This document shows, piece by piece, positions 36,530 through 45,867 of a stretch of DNA of 64,000 nucleotides. A program made the translations under genes and the position numbers. Source of the DNA: Pseudomonadota bacterium (GTDB lineage: Bacteria > Desulfobacterota > Desulfovibrionia > Desulfovibrionales > Desulfomicrobiaceae); contig JAHIQM010000015.1 in assembly GCA_018902545.1 (NCBI GenBank), positions 310,001 through 374,000 on the forward strand, read 5' to 3'. Positions within the stretch are counted from its first letter, which is position 1. Each line of letters starts with the position of its first letter. A model generated the notes under the pieces. That model was not told the DNA's origin. It did not search any database and saw only the letters and a program-made list of their open reading frames with translations.

Positions 36530-37462
36530 ATGAATATTTCCGTAATCATCCCTTGTCTGAATGCATTCACTATGCTTGAATCACTTGTCATCTCTTTGCG
36601 CGGCCAGACAATGCCCCCCAATGAGATCATCGTTGTTGATTCCGAATCAATCGATGGTACATCTCAACTAGCACATTATCTGGGTTGTACAGTATTGCCT
36701 ATTGCTCGGAGTGATTTCAACCATGGCGGTACGCGTAACCTAGCCTCCATCCCTGCTCAGGGAGATATTCTCGTTTTCATGACCCAGGATGCATTACCGG
36801 TGGATCCTTTTTTCCTGCAACATTTGCTAGATCCGATCATCTCAGGTAACGCAGTGGCAAGCTTTGCCCGACAAGTGCCGTATCCAGGCGCTTCCGTAGG
36901 CGAGAAGTTTGCACGAGTTTTTAACTATCCACCCGTGAGCCAGATTCGAACGCATGCAAACATTCAGTCCATGGGCATTGGAGCTTATTTTTTTTCCAAC
37001 GTGTCCTCGGCGATTCGAAAAGATGTATTCATGGATATGGGCATGTTTGCGGATGATGTAATCATGAATGAAGATATGCTCATGTGTGCGAAGCTTTTAA
37101 ATTCGGGACACGCTGTCGCTTATGCCGCAGAGGCGCAAGTTTATCATTCGCATGACTACTCGTTGCTGCAGACATTTCGACGATATTTTGACATTGGCGT
37201 TTTTTTTGCCAGGCATTTTAATCTTTCAAATCTTGCAACCAATGGACGCGGCGCCGCATATACACGAGAACTGCTTGCGCACATGGTAAAGCAAGGTGAT
37301 ATGCCAGCATTTTTTCATGCTGTTGGAGAAACATGCGCAAAATTTTCGGGCTTTACTCTTGGTAAATTAGAAAGATTCATTCCCTTGGTTGTAAAAAAAC
37401 ACCTCAGTATGCACGCAGGATTTTGGCAATCCAATACGTCTCAAAACAAGGCCAACCTTTGA
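36530..37462 (+). CDS. Family 2 glycosyltransferase, rhamnosyltransferase-like
   Basis: A 310-residue GT2 with SVIIPCLNAFTMLESLVISL, VDSESIDGT and SDFNHGGTRNLAS, the last being characteristic of RfbN/WbbL-type rhamnosyltransferases. MTQDALPVDPFF takes the DxD place. It fits the rmlABC genes upstream as supplier of dTDP-rhamnose, provided rmlD exists elsewhere. It overlaps the next gene by one base. Confidence 0.83.
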   Translation: MNISVIIPCLNAFTMLESLVISLRGQTMPPNEIIVVDSESIDGTSQLAHYLGCTVLPIARSDFNHGGTRNLASIPAQGDILVFMTQDALPVDPFFLQHLLDPIISGNAVASFARQVPYPGASVGEKFARVFNYPPVSQIRTHANIQSMGIGAYFFSNVSSAIRKDVFMDMGMFADDVIMNEDMLMCAKLLNSGHAVAYAAEAQVYHSHDYSLLQTFRRYFDIGVFFARHFNLSNLATNGRGAAYTRELLAHMVKQGDMPAFFHAVGETCAKFSGFTLGKLERFIPLVVKKHLSMHAGFWQSNTSQNKANL

Positions 37463-38868
37463 TGAAAAGAAAACTCAATTCGCTTGCTATGACCGGTATA
37501 TTTGCACTTTCAGACCTGCTTGGTCTGTTGCTGGTCTGGTGTCTGAGTGTTTGGATCCGGCTCGTTTTTGACGGACAGTTTGGGCTTCTCCTTTACTGGA
37601 ACCTTGTTCCTTGCCTTGGGTTGTATATCGTTTCCAATGCACTTGTCGGTTTGTATCCAGGAATTCTGCTCAGTCCCCCGGAAGAACTCAAAAAACTATC
37701 TCAGTCCACCTCTGTCATATTTCTTGCCATGACGGGAGCAGTGTTTTTTTCGAAACAGGGGGAATTATATTCACGTGGCATATTTCTCATGGCGTGGTTA
37801 GGCGCGCTTCTGGTGCTTCCGCTGTTTCGTTCTTTGCTACGTCGACATGCGCATGCCAAGGACTGGTGGGGCCATCCCGTAGTGATTCTGGGCGCGGGCA
37901 AAACCGGGCGGGAAGTGTGCAAAGCATTGGCCCGTGAGCATCGTCTCGGACTGCGGCCTGTTGCCTTTTTCGACGACGATCCAGCCAAAATCGGCACCCA
38001 TATCCACGGCGTACCGGTAGAAGGGCCTCTTCATTCCGCGGGAAATTTGGCCAGTGAATATAGGGACGCTGTCGCCATCGTGGCTATGCCTGGAGTATTG
38101 CCCGCTCGTCTCGTTGAAATATTGGAAGGGCCGGCATCGGAGTTTCGTCGCTTGATTTTGATTCCAGACCTCTTTGGTGCGGCCTCGCTGTGGATTTCCG
38201 CCTTTGATTTAGGTGGAATTTTAGGTCTAGAGGTTCATCAAAAGCTTCTTGATCCACGCAGACAATGGCTCAAACGATGCATGGAGCTTGGGCTGATTTT
38301 TGTTTTTTTGCCAATTATTTTGTTGTTGTCTTTGGCGATAGCCATCTGGATCAAGAAAGATTCCACTGGTCCAGTCCTTTTTTGTCAAAAGCGTATCGGT
38401 CTTGACGGCAAAGACATAGTTATCTGGAAATTTCGGACCATGGTTCAAGAAGCTGGCGAGGTTTTGGAAGAGTGTCTGGCAACCGATTCTGATATGCGTG
38501 CCGAATGGGATCAAAACCACAAGCTCACGTGCGACCCGCGCATCACTCGTGTGGGACGCATCTTGCGCAAAACAAGCCTGGATGAGTTGCCTCAGCTATG
38601 GAATGTACTGCGCGGGGATTTGAGCCTGGTTGGCCCACGGCCCATCGTCTGGGACGAGGTGGTCAAATATCAGGGCGGCTTTGCTCTTTACAAGAAGGTA
38701 AAGCCGGGATTGACGGGGCTTTGGCAGGTTTCCGGGCGAAGCGACACCACGTATGCCGAGAGGGTTCGTCTCGATGCGTATTATGTGCGCAATTGGTCGA
38801 TTTGGTTTGATATTTATATTCTGCTCAAGACACCCGGCGAAGTGTTTCGTTGCCGTGGGGCCTGCTGA
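37462..38868 (+). CDS. wbaP: WbaP-type undecaprenyl-phosphate sugar-phosphotransferase
   Basis: A 468-residue polyisoprenyl-phosphate hexose-1-phosphate transferase. It has about five membrane segments in the first 140 residues, a Rossmann-like middle domain (VVILGAGKTGREVCKAL) and the catalytic C-terminal domain with WKFRTM, TSLDELPQLWNVLRGDLSLVGPRPI and KPGLTGLWQVSGRSD. It starts a second Und-PP-linked glycan independent of pglC. The ORF track begins 39 bases earlier; ATG 37462 overlaps the GT2 stop. Substrate (Gal or Glc type) is not decidable. Confidence 0.9.
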   Translation: MKRKLNSLAMTGIFALSDLLGLLLVWCLSVWIRLVFDGQFGLLLYWNLVPCLGLYIVSNALVGLYPGILLSPPEELKKLSQSTSVIFLAMTGAVFFSKQGELYSRGIFLMAWLGALLVLPLFRSLLRRHAHAKDWWGHPVVILGAGKTGREVCKALAREHRLGLRPVAFFDDDPAKIGTHIHGVPVEGPLHSAGNLASEYRDAVAIVAMPGVLPARLVEILEGPASEFRRLILIPDLFGAASLWISAFDLGGILGLEVHQKLLDPRRQWLKRCMELGLIFVFLPIILLLSLAIAIWIKKDSTGPVLFCQKRIGLDGKDIVIWKFRTMVQEAGEVLEECLATDSDMRAEWDQNHKLTCDPRITRVGRILRKTSLDELPQLWNVLRGDLSLVGPRPIVWDEVVKYQGGFALYKKVKPGLTGLWQVSGRSDTTYAERVRLDAYYVRNWSIWFDIYILLKTPGEVFRCRGAC

Positions 38869-38881
38869 GCGAATTGGGAAT

Positions 38882-40078
38882 TTACGTGAGTTTGGTTCTT
38901 ATGCGGATTGTATGAGTAAACGCCATCCCAATCGGAAAAAATAGAAAAAGTGCCCCGTCTCTACTTAAAAAGCGTACGTCAAAAAGCCCAAAGGCCAGCA
39001 TGAAGCCCGTGATATAGAGCATCAGATGATGTCCTTGATAGTGTCCGTATCGAATAGCCATGACCCAGCATGCGACTAGCAAAGCCGTTCCCACTATTCC
39101 CCACCCATATATGGCCGCAAGATAAATGCTGTGCGGGTGCTTAAAGTAGCGAAACTCCGTATGAAGATTTTCTGCTTTGAGCGTGTCATAATTTCTATCG
39201 AGATGCTCTTGGTAATGGATTTGGAAGGTGCGTAAACCGTTTCCAAAGAAAGGCGCTTCCGTGATCTTTTGATACGCGAGGCTCCAAATGGGCAAGCGAC
39301 TTTGGTAGGTTGAGTCCTCCAGGGGCGCTTGAAATGCGTTGAAGATTCTTTGCTGCTCACTGTCCGGCATGAATGGAAATGCGGCGCATGCCACAACCAG
39401 CAGGATAGCTACTGAAGCAAGAGATTTTTTCCATGAGCGAATAGCTGCAAATACAAATAGGGCGCTAGCCATGCCAAGGTAGGAAGATCTGCCAACGCTG
39501 AGGACGATCATGATCGACAGGATGGCCATGAGCCCATAGCCTGTATAGCGTATGGTGCGATTTGGGTGAGGGAAGCAGAGCAGGAAGAAAATCCCCAGAG
39601 CTGAGAGTTCTCCAAGTACATTGGGATGCGAAAAGGACAGGGCAAGGCGTCCGGCGTTGCCGCTGGTGCCCAAGAGTGGCGCGTCGAAAAGAAGGGTCCG
39701 CAGGCAGCTCAGAAAGAAATTCGCTGCCAAGGCGGCGGGCAGGGCAAACAGGATCGTGTGCAATCTGTCGCGAAAAAGAAGCCATCCGGCGGCCCCGGCG
39801 AAAAACGCCGCACTGAAAATCCCGGCCACATGCAGATCTTTCAGGGGGTTCCCTGGGGTAATTACGAGATAGATGAAAAAGAGAACCGGTATGAAGAATT
39901 TCCAATCAATCTCAATGTGCTTTCTGCGCCTGGCCTGAACAAGGATGAAGAATCCGAGCAGGCCTGATGTGTAGAGGACGAAATACGACCACAAATCGAA
40001 CCCGAAGGAAATGCAAAGAGCAATCATCCAGAAAAAGAAAAGTCTTTGGATGCGCTGCGATGGCATATCGGCTGTCAT
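38882..40078 (-). CDS. waaL: O-antigen ligase/polymerase (WaaL family)
   Basis: A 398-residue membrane protein with about 10-12 hydrophobic segments and a large periplasmic loop containing FFGNGLRTFQIHYQEHL and KHPHSIYLAAIYGWG; the H-P-H-S motif is typical of O-antigen ligases. It transfers Und-PP-linked polysaccharide to lipid A-core. It overlaps msbA by ATGA and ends 13 bases from the convergent wbaP stop. It could also be a polymerase or protein O-glycan ligase, but the msbA partner favours WaaL. Confidence 0.85.
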   Translation of the reverse strand: MTADMPSQRIQRLFFFWMIALCISFGFDLWSYFVLYTSGLLGFFILVQARRRKHIEIDWKFFIPVLFFIYLVITPGNPLKDLHVAGIFSAAFFAGAAGWLLFRDRLHTILFALPAALAANFFLSCLRTLLFDAPLLGTSGNAGRLALSFSHPNVLGELSALGIFFLLCFPHPNRTIRYTGYGLMAILSIMIVLSVGRSSYLGMASALFVFAAIRSWKKSLASVAILLVVACAAFPFMPDSEQQRIFNAFQAPLEDSTYQSRLPIWSLAYQKITEAPFFGNGLRTFQIHYQEHLDRNYDTLKAENLHTEFRYFKHPHSIYLAAIYGWGIVGTALLVACWVMAIRYGHYQGHHLMLYITGFMLAFGLFDVRFLSRDGALFLFFPIGMAFTHTIRIRTKLT

Positions 40079-41838
40079 ATTTCATGCCCCTGTGACGATG
40101 AGAATTGCAGATCGTAGAGTTTCTTGTACGTGCCGCAACGTTGCAACAAGGTCTCGTGCGGACCCATATCGAGAATCTTTCCACCCTGCATAACCACGAT
40201 TTTATTCGCCGAGAGAATCGTCGACAAACGGTGCGCGATGATCAGGCTGGTTCTGCCCTGCATGAGATTTTCCAGGGCCTGCTGAACGATGCGTTCCGAT
40301 TCCGTGTCCAAGGCTGAGGTGGCCTCGTCGAGAATCAAAAGCGAGGGGTCTTTCATGATGGCCCTGGCGATGGTCAGGCGCTGCTTTTGCCCGCCGGACA
40401 GTTTCACCCCTTTTTCCCCCACCACAGTGTCGTAGCCTTGCGACAGCTCCAGGATGAAGTCATGGGCATAGGCAGCCTTGGCGGCCTGCTCCACGCCCTT
40501 CCGGTCAAGTTCTTTTTGTCCGTAGGCGATATTTTCCGCCACCGTCAGGTTAAAGAGAAAAGGATCCTGGGAAACGATGCCGATGTTCGTGCGCAGGCTG
40601 GGCAGGGTGTAGTCGTGCAGGGGCAGGCCGTTCAGGAGGATTTCGCCCTTCTGGCAGTCGTGAAAACGGGGGATGAGTTGCACCAAAGATGTCTTGCCCG
40701 CTCCGCTCTGGCCTACGAAGGCCACGCGCTCACCCGCCCTGATTTCAAGATTGATGTCCTTGAGGGCCGGCACCTCGGTGCCGGGGTAATTGAAGGACAC
40801 GTTCCTGAATGAAAGAGAGGAAAAGGGCGGGGTGTAGACCTCCCTGCCGCCTGTTTCTTCCTGCAATTCCTTGGAATCCAAAATTTCAAAGACCCGTTCC
40901 GCCCCGGCCATGGCCTGCTGGATGGTGTTGTTGGCCTGACTGATGGATTTGAAAGGGTCGTAGAGCATGACCAAGGCCGTCAGGAATGAGAAAAACTCTC
41001 CGGGGGTGCGGTTGCCGGCGATGACCTCGCGGCCGCCGTACCAGATGACCAGGCCCGCGCCCACGGCGCCGATCAGCTCCATGAGTGGCGAGGACAGCTG
41101 GTTGTAGATGGCGCCCTTGACGCTGATCTTGACCAGGTTGTTGCTGGTCTGTCCGAATTTTTCCTTTTCGATGTCCTCGGCCGCGAACGCCTTGACCACG
41201 CGCAGGCCGTTGAAACTTTCCTGCAGGTGCGAAGAGATGTCCGCGATCTTGGATTGGTACTTGCGGCCCACCTTGCGCAGTTTTCGGCCGAAATAAATCA
41301 CTGGGTAGATGGCCAGGGGAAAGACCAGGCAGGCCCAGAAGGCGAGCTTGGGGTCGCGGTAAATGATCAGGCCGACGAGACCGAACATGGTCAGGGTATG
41401 CTGGATGATGCGGATGAGTTCCGGCAGGCTCGCGCTGATCAGGTTCACGTCGTTTATGATGCGCGACATGAGCATGCCAACTCTGGTCTCCCCAAAAAAG
41501 TCCACCGGCAGACAGATGATCTTGGCGAACAGTTCGTAGCGCAGACGCTCCAGCACCTTGAGCCCGCAGTAGGACATGAGGAACTTCTGCACAAAGAGCC
41601 CGAGGCCTTTGGCCAGGAACACCCCGACCAGAAGCAAGGGCACGAACATGAGGGCGGAGGCGTCCTTTTTAATGAAGATTTCATCCAGCGCCGGTTGCAC
41701 CAGGTAGGCTGCGCCGGCCGTGCAGGCAGCGACGATGCCCAGGCCGCTCATGGCCACGGCAATATGCAGCTTGTAGGGCATGAAGTAGCTGAGGCTGCGC
41801 TTCATGAGGCTGAATGTGCTGTTTCGTGGATCGATCAT
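40075..41838 (-). CDS. msbA: Lipid A export ABC transporter, MsbA
   Basis: A 587-residue half-transporter with six membrane segments followed by an ATPase: Walker A VGQSGAGKTS, signature LSGGQKQRLTIARA and Walker B LLILDEATSALD. MsbA flips lipid A-core across the inner membrane. The ORF-track start at 41934 adds 32 residues without support; ATG 41838 precedes RNSTFSLMKRSLSYF, the usual MsbA beginning. It is coupled to waaL downstream. Confidence 0.93.
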   Translation of the reverse strand: MIDPRNSTFSLMKRSLSYFMPYKLHIAVAMSGLGIVAACTAGAAYLVQPALDEIFIKKDASALMFVPLLLVGVFLAKGLGLFVQKFLMSYCGLKVLERLRYELFAKIICLPVDFFGETRVGMLMSRIINDVNLISASLPELIRIIQHTLTMFGLVGLIIYRDPKLAFWACLVFPLAIYPVIYFGRKLRKVGRKYQSKIADISSHLQESFNGLRVVKAFAAEDIEKEKFGQTSNNLVKISVKGAIYNQLSSPLMELIGAVGAGLVIWYGGREVIAGNRTPGEFFSFLTALVMLYDPFKSISQANNTIQQAMAGAERVFEILDSKELQEETGGREVYTPPFSSLSFRNVSFNYPGTEVPALKDINLEIRAGERVAFVGQSGAGKTSLVQLIPRFHDCQKGEILLNGLPLHDYTLPSLRTNIGIVSQDPFLFNLTVAENIAYGQKELDRKGVEQAAKAAYAHDFILELSQGYDTVVGEKGVKLSGGQKQRLTIARAIMKDPSLLILDEATSALDTESERIVQQALENLMQGRTSLIIAHRLSTILSANKIVVMQGGKILDMGPHETLLQRCGTYKKLYDLQFSSSQGHEI

Positions 41839-42038
41839 GCAAGTATCCGGAGGCGAGGTTGCCGTTATGAGTTTTGGGCAGTGAAAATTTGTTGTTTGAG
41901 GACCTTTAGATTGCCCATGATCGGCGTGTGCCATTGTATTTTAGAAGTGGCGAACATGTATGTTTCTTATGCCGGGCTGATGCTTTGTCGTGTTTGCGGC
42001 TTGCCCGTCGTCTGTCCTTGCGAATCCTACCGCCGCAG

Positions 42039-42683
42039 TCACGGTAGGGACATGTCCGTGATGCTTGGAGATTTCGTGAAGTCGGGCATCTTTACGTCCT
42101 GGTAGACCCGTTGAAATTTGCGCGTGACCTTGCGGCGGATGAAAAACGGCAGGCTAAGCCAGAACTGGCTGCGGTGCCTTATGACGCTGTTCTGAAAATC
42201 AATGAGCACCGGGCAGTCCTGGTTGCGGACCAGGATGTTGCGGCAAGCGATGCCGAAATGGTCGATGGCGTGGCGCAGCAGCACGTCCCGCCGGATGCGC
42301 TCCAGGGTCCGGAAAAAGATCAGACTCAAGGGACGGGTGTTGGCGTCGAGGTTCTTGGCCACCCCGCCGGTATCGTCGGTGACAAGCTCCATGACCAGCG
42401 CGTCACGGCCGCAATTCGTTTTTTCGATGCCGTAAAACTTCACGAAATGTTTGGCCAGATCTGCCGGAACATGAGCCATGAGGTGGCGGTGGTTGTCGAG
42501 TTCGTACCTGAGCATGTCCGGAATCCCGTATTTTTTTTGCGCGATCATGGCTGGGTCCGGGAATTCTCCTTTGTACTGGCGATGATGGGCCAGGACCTTG
42601 GCGCAGCGGGTGGAATCGTCCTTGATGGCGTAAACCGTGCTCCAGCCGCCGATGGTGGAAATTTCCGAGTCGAGTGTGATCAT
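42039..42683 (-). CDS. YrbL-like protein-kinase-fold protein
   Basis: A 214-residue protein resembling the YrbL (PhoP-network) family: CAKVLAHH, LVMELVTDD, then HFGIACRNILV and PVLIDFQN, which correspond to the catalytic and metal-binding loops of kinase-like folds. It overlaps the GT4 gene by ATGA and sits in the LPS-core operon, so an LPS-core kinase role is plausible. The substrate is not evident. Confidence 0.7.
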   Translation of the reverse strand: MITLDSEISTIGGWSTVYAIKDDSTRCAKVLAHHRQYKGEFPDPAMIAQKKYGIPDMLRYELDNHRHLMAHVPADLAKHFVKFYGIEKTNCGRDALVMELVTDDTGGVAKNLDANTRPLSLIFFRTLERIRRDVLLRHAIDHFGIACRNILVRNQDCPVLIDFQNSVIRHRSQFWLSLPFFIRRKVTRKFQRVYQDVKMPDFTKSPSITDMSLP

Positions 42684-43768
42684 AAGTGTTTGTTTTTCTG
42701 TAATGAAGCGTCGTGCCTGGAGGAGAGCATAAAATCTAAAAATTTCTTGGTCTGCAATTCAATTGAAAATGTTTGAGCTGCGTGATCTCGGACTCGATTC
42801 TTCAATTCGTGGATTTCTTGCCACGGTCTGTGAAGAAGCGTGGACAATATTTCGGCGAATTCCGCCCCTCGGCTTTCAGATGGAAGAAGATGGGAGGCAA
42901 GGAATTCGGGCCAGATTTCCGGGGCTCCGCCTGCGTTCCTGGCAATGGGTACCAGGCCATTGGCCATGGCCTCTTCAAGGGCGATGCCGAGAGGTTCGCA
43001 TTGGCTCGGCAGGATGAAGATGTCCGCAGCTCGCAGTTCCGTGGTAACATCGTTGACATATCCAGAAAAGAAAACCCGGTCCGTGAGTCCAAGTTTCTGG
43101 ACCAGCACTTTCAATTCCGCAGAAAGCGCGCCCTCCCCAATGATATTCAAAAAAAATTTCAATTTTCTGTCGGCAAGAATTTTACATGCCTCCAAAACGT
43201 CTATGTGCCTTTTGTCTTTATTGAGCTGGCTTGTTGTTATGATTTTAAGCGTGTTGTTTGTTTGTATTTCGTGTTTCGATATTTCTGTTCCGGGATGAAT
43301 TGCGGCAATTTTGAATTTTTTTGCGTAGGGTACATTTTTTAAAAATCCGCTTTTTGTGTATTCACTACAACAAACAAAAACTGGTTTTGTAAAAAAATGC
43401 AGTATTTTATTTTCAAACTTGTTTTTGATGTCTCCAGGGCTTCCAATATGGACGATGAGAGGAATGCCTGCAATTCTAGCGGCGATGCCCGCAGATTTGA
43501 TGTCTTTTCCTACGTTTGCAACGACGAATTGAATTTTTCTTTTTTTGAAAAAAGAGTAGAGCTTGTATATAAGGATGGGATTGTAATCTGGGCCGAATTT
43601 TATTGGATGAGATTCAATTTTTCTTTGTGTTGCCCTGTCTATAAATCTTTTATCTTTTCCAAAAATTATCGAGTTTATATTCAATTCCTTGAGAGCTGTC
43701 GCCGTATCAATGCACCACGTCTTGACCCCGCCCCATTTCCTTGTGCTGTTGACGAATGCGATATTCAT
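42680..43768 (-). CDS. Family 4 glycosyltransferase
   Basis: A 362-residue GT-B protein, with VNSTRKWGGVKTWCIDTATA at the N-terminus and PSQCEPLGIALEEAMANGLVP (E-x7-E) at the C-terminus, similar to LPS-core WaaG-like transferases. Its middle part is AT-rich. It follows the deacetylase gene by about 20 bases and overlaps the YrbL-like gene, so it is in an LPS-core operon. Donor unknown. Confidence 0.87.
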   Translation of the reverse strand: MNIAFVNSTRKWGGVKTWCIDTATALKELNINSIIFGKDKRFIDRATQRKIESHPIKFGPDYNPILIYKLYSFFKKRKIQFVVANVGKDIKSAGIAARIAGIPLIVHIGSPGDIKNKFENKILHFFTKPVFVCCSEYTKSGFLKNVPYAKKFKIAAIHPGTEISKHEIQTNNTLKIITTSQLNKDKRHIDVLEACKILADRKLKFFLNIIGEGALSAELKVLVQKLGLTDRVFFSGYVNDVTTELRAADIFILPSQCEPLGIALEEAMANGLVPIARNAGGAPEIWPEFLASHLLPSESRGAEFAEILSTLLHRPWQEIHELKNRVRDHAAQTFSIELQTKKFLDFMLSSRHDASLQKNKHL

Positions 43769-43789
43769 GGCTGTCCTGTGTCCATGTCC

Positions 43790-44764
43790 TTAGCGGAGGA
43801 TTTTTGCGGAAAGCGCGTGGGCGTGGAGGAAAAGTTTGTTTCTGAGCCATGCCGGGGTTTTGGCGTCTTTTACGGCGATGCGGCCGATGCGTTGCGAGCC
43901 TGGGCCGACAACGGTCCGCTCCAGGGTCAGCGCTGCCTGGTATCCGGCCTGGGCACTGGCCTCAAGCGTTGTTCCGTCAAACTGGCCCCAGGGAAGGCAG
44001 AGGAAGGGGCAGGGCTGGTCTAGGATCGCCTCCAACTCCTTTTTGGCTCGACTAAAGTCTTCCAGGCACATGTCCAAGCGCTCTTCCTGCTCCGCGATGC
44101 GCAGGGGGCTGCCACTCCAGTCCAGTCCGAAGCCCGCGTGGGCGTAGGCGCTGCCCGTCGGGTATACCGGGGAATCAGCTGCTGCGTCTGGGCCGCAAAG
44201 GGTTTTGTGGCTCCAGTGTTTTGCGTCCCCAAGGGTGCCGTTTGGCTTGTGGCTGGTGAAGCAGGCCTGGTGCGCTGCGGAGTGCGAATACACCTCCATC
44301 CCCATGTCGTGGACCAGGAGGCGGACCTCGGCGTGGTTCATGAACCATTCGCAGTTTCCCTGCAGGGCCTGGTCCATGATTCCGTCGAAACGGGGAATGC
44401 GTGTTTGGCCGCCTTGGTCAGCGCGTGGCCTGGCTTGGCCGGGGCGCAGAAAGTCGGTAATGGCGAAAAAGACACCCCGCATGCCGCGGCGCAGAAGTTC
44501 CGGCACGGCGTAGATCCAGTTGTCCAGTGTGCAGTCATCAAAGGTGATGACGATGGCCGGAAAGAGGGGTTTTTCCTTTCCGGTGATGATTTCATGCAGC
44601 CGGGCAAGGCTTATGGTTTCAAAGCCCATCTTGCGGATCAGGTCCAAATGTGAGCCGAATTTTTCCGGCGTCATGCCGCTTTCCGGGCGCACCTGATGGT
44701 AGCACAGCACTGGGATGCTTGCGCCAAGTAAGGTTTGCGTCAGGGAAAGGAGCATTTTGTTCAT
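43790..44764 (-). CDS. Polysaccharide deacetylase (NodB-like)
   Basis: A 324-residue protein with VLCYHQVRPESGMTPEKFGSH and the metal-binding ITFDDCTLDN motif of carbohydrate esterase family 4. The second motif includes YSHSAAHQACF. ATG 44764 is preferred over 44776. It is the first gene of the minus-strand LPS operon and probably removes acetyl groups from a sugar of the core or its Und-linked precursor; substrate unknown. Confidence 0.85.
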   Translation of the reverse strand: MNKMLLSLTQTLLGASIPVLCYHQVRPESGMTPEKFGSHLDLIRKMGFETISLARLHEIITGKEKPLFPAIVITFDDCTLDNWIYAVPELLRRGMRGVFFAITDFLRPGQARPRADQGGQTRIPRFDGIMDQALQGNCEWFMNHAEVRLLVHDMGMEVYSHSAAHQACFTSHKPNGTLGDAKHWSHKTLCGPDAAADSPVYPTGSAYAHAGFGLDWSGSPLRIAEQEERLDMCLEDFSRAKKELEAILDQPCPFLCLPWGQFDGTTLEASAQAGYQAALTLERTVVGPGSQRIGRIAVKDAKTPAWLRNKLFLHAHALSAKILR

Positions 44765-44787
44765 GAGTCTTATCATGCCGTCCCAAA

Positions 44788-44900
44788 ACGGCGATCTGCT
44801 GCGTCAGCGCAAAAAGCCAGACCGCTTATGTATGTGCAAATACACTGCGCGTCCTGCCTTTTTCCGCTTCCTTGCATCTCACCTTTTTTGAACAACCTGC
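44788..44900. repeat. Intergenic palindromic element
   Basis: Between the deacetylase start and larB lies a palindrome: GCGCAAAAAGCCAGACCGC pairs with the reverse complement of GCGCGTCCTGCCTTTTTCCGC, with about 20 bases between. It is followed by CTTTTTTGAACAACCTGC. The structure resembles short repeats I recall from delta-proteobacterial genomes; no further full copy was seen here, only a possible remnant at 6829. Confidence 0.55.
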
Positions 44901-44925
44901 GGATTTCGAATTTTATAACAGCCAA

Positions 44926-45729
44926 TTATGAGCTGGCCAGGATTTTTTTGGCCAGGGCGGCCGCGCCGAAGCCGTTGTCGATGTTGACCACGCCCACGCC
45001 CGGGGCGCATGAGTTGAGCATGGCCAGGAGTGGGGTCAGGCCGGCGAAGTTGGCCCCATAGCCTGTCGAGGTCGGAACCGCAATGACCGGAGCCTTGACC
45101 AGCCCGCCCAGGACGCTGGGCAGGGCTCCCTCCATGCCAGCCACGGCGATGACCACTTTGGCCCGGCGCAGGGCGTTAAGATGCGGCTCAAGGCGGTGCA
45201 GGCCGGCCACGCCCACGTCGGCCACCAGGCGCGCGTTCAGTCCGAAAAATCTGGCCGTGCCCAGGGCTTCGCGGGCCACGGGTAGGTCCGAGGAGCCAGC
45301 CGTGACGATGAGCACGTCCGCGTGCGGGACTTTGGCGGCGGCCGTGAGATCGTCGTCGGGCAGGTCATCGGCTAGCGGGCCGTCCTGCAGCAGGTCCACA
45401 CCCAGGCAGAAGAGCCCGGCCTCCTCCCACAGGCATCCGTGCGGGAAATGGCGCTTGAGCGCCCGGCCGTGTTCAGGCGAAATTCTGGTGGCCAGGACCG
45501 GATGACGCTTGCCGAGCTCCATAAGAGACACGCGGATCTGTTCCAGGGTCTTGCCCTGGCCGAAGACCACTTCGCCGACATTGGTGCGCTCAAGCCGCCA
45601 GTGGTCTAGGGTCAGGCCCTGGTCCTGGCGGTCCTGCACAGTGAGCGCGGCCTGGGCCGCCTCGCAGGAGATGTTTCCGGCGGCGACATTGCGCAGCAGG
45701 GTGTGCAGTTCATTGGGATCCATGGACAT
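44926..45729 (-). CDS. larB: LarB, nickel-pincer cofactor biosynthesis protein
   Basis: A 267-residue protein with a PurE-like AIR-carboxylase domain (ADVLIVTAGSSDLPVAREAL, VIAVAGMEGALPSVLGGLV, AVPTSTGYGANFAGLTPLL). LarB carboxylates nicotinic acid adenine dinucleotide in the cofactor route used by lactate racemase and relatives. The 744-codon ORF listed is antisense to the next gene in its upper part; ATG 45729 (GGAGAG upstream) starts the domain. larC and larE are not in the window. Confidence 0.92.
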   Translation of the reverse strand: MSMDPNELHTLLRNVAAGNISCEAAQAALTVQDRQDQGLTLDHWRLERTNVGEVVFGQGKTLEQIRVSLMELGKRHPVLATRISPEHGRALKRHFPHGCLWEEAGLFCLGVDLLQDGPLADDLPDDDLTAAAKVPHADVLIVTAGSSDLPVAREALGTARFFGLNARLVADVGVAGLHRLEPHLNALRRAKVVIAVAGMEGALPSVLGGLVKAPVIAVPTSTGYGANFAGLTPLLAMLNSCAPGVGVVNIDNGFGAAALAKKILASS

Positions 45730-45867
45730 GTGCGGAAAGTCTCTCCGGTTGTTGAAAATTTTGAGCGCAAAATCCATCCCGGGCCTAGCAGATGGGCGCA
45801 TGGCGGGCAAGCGCCCGCAGGCTCCCAGTATTGCAAAGAGTCTGGGGAAAAGATAGCGTAGGAAGAT

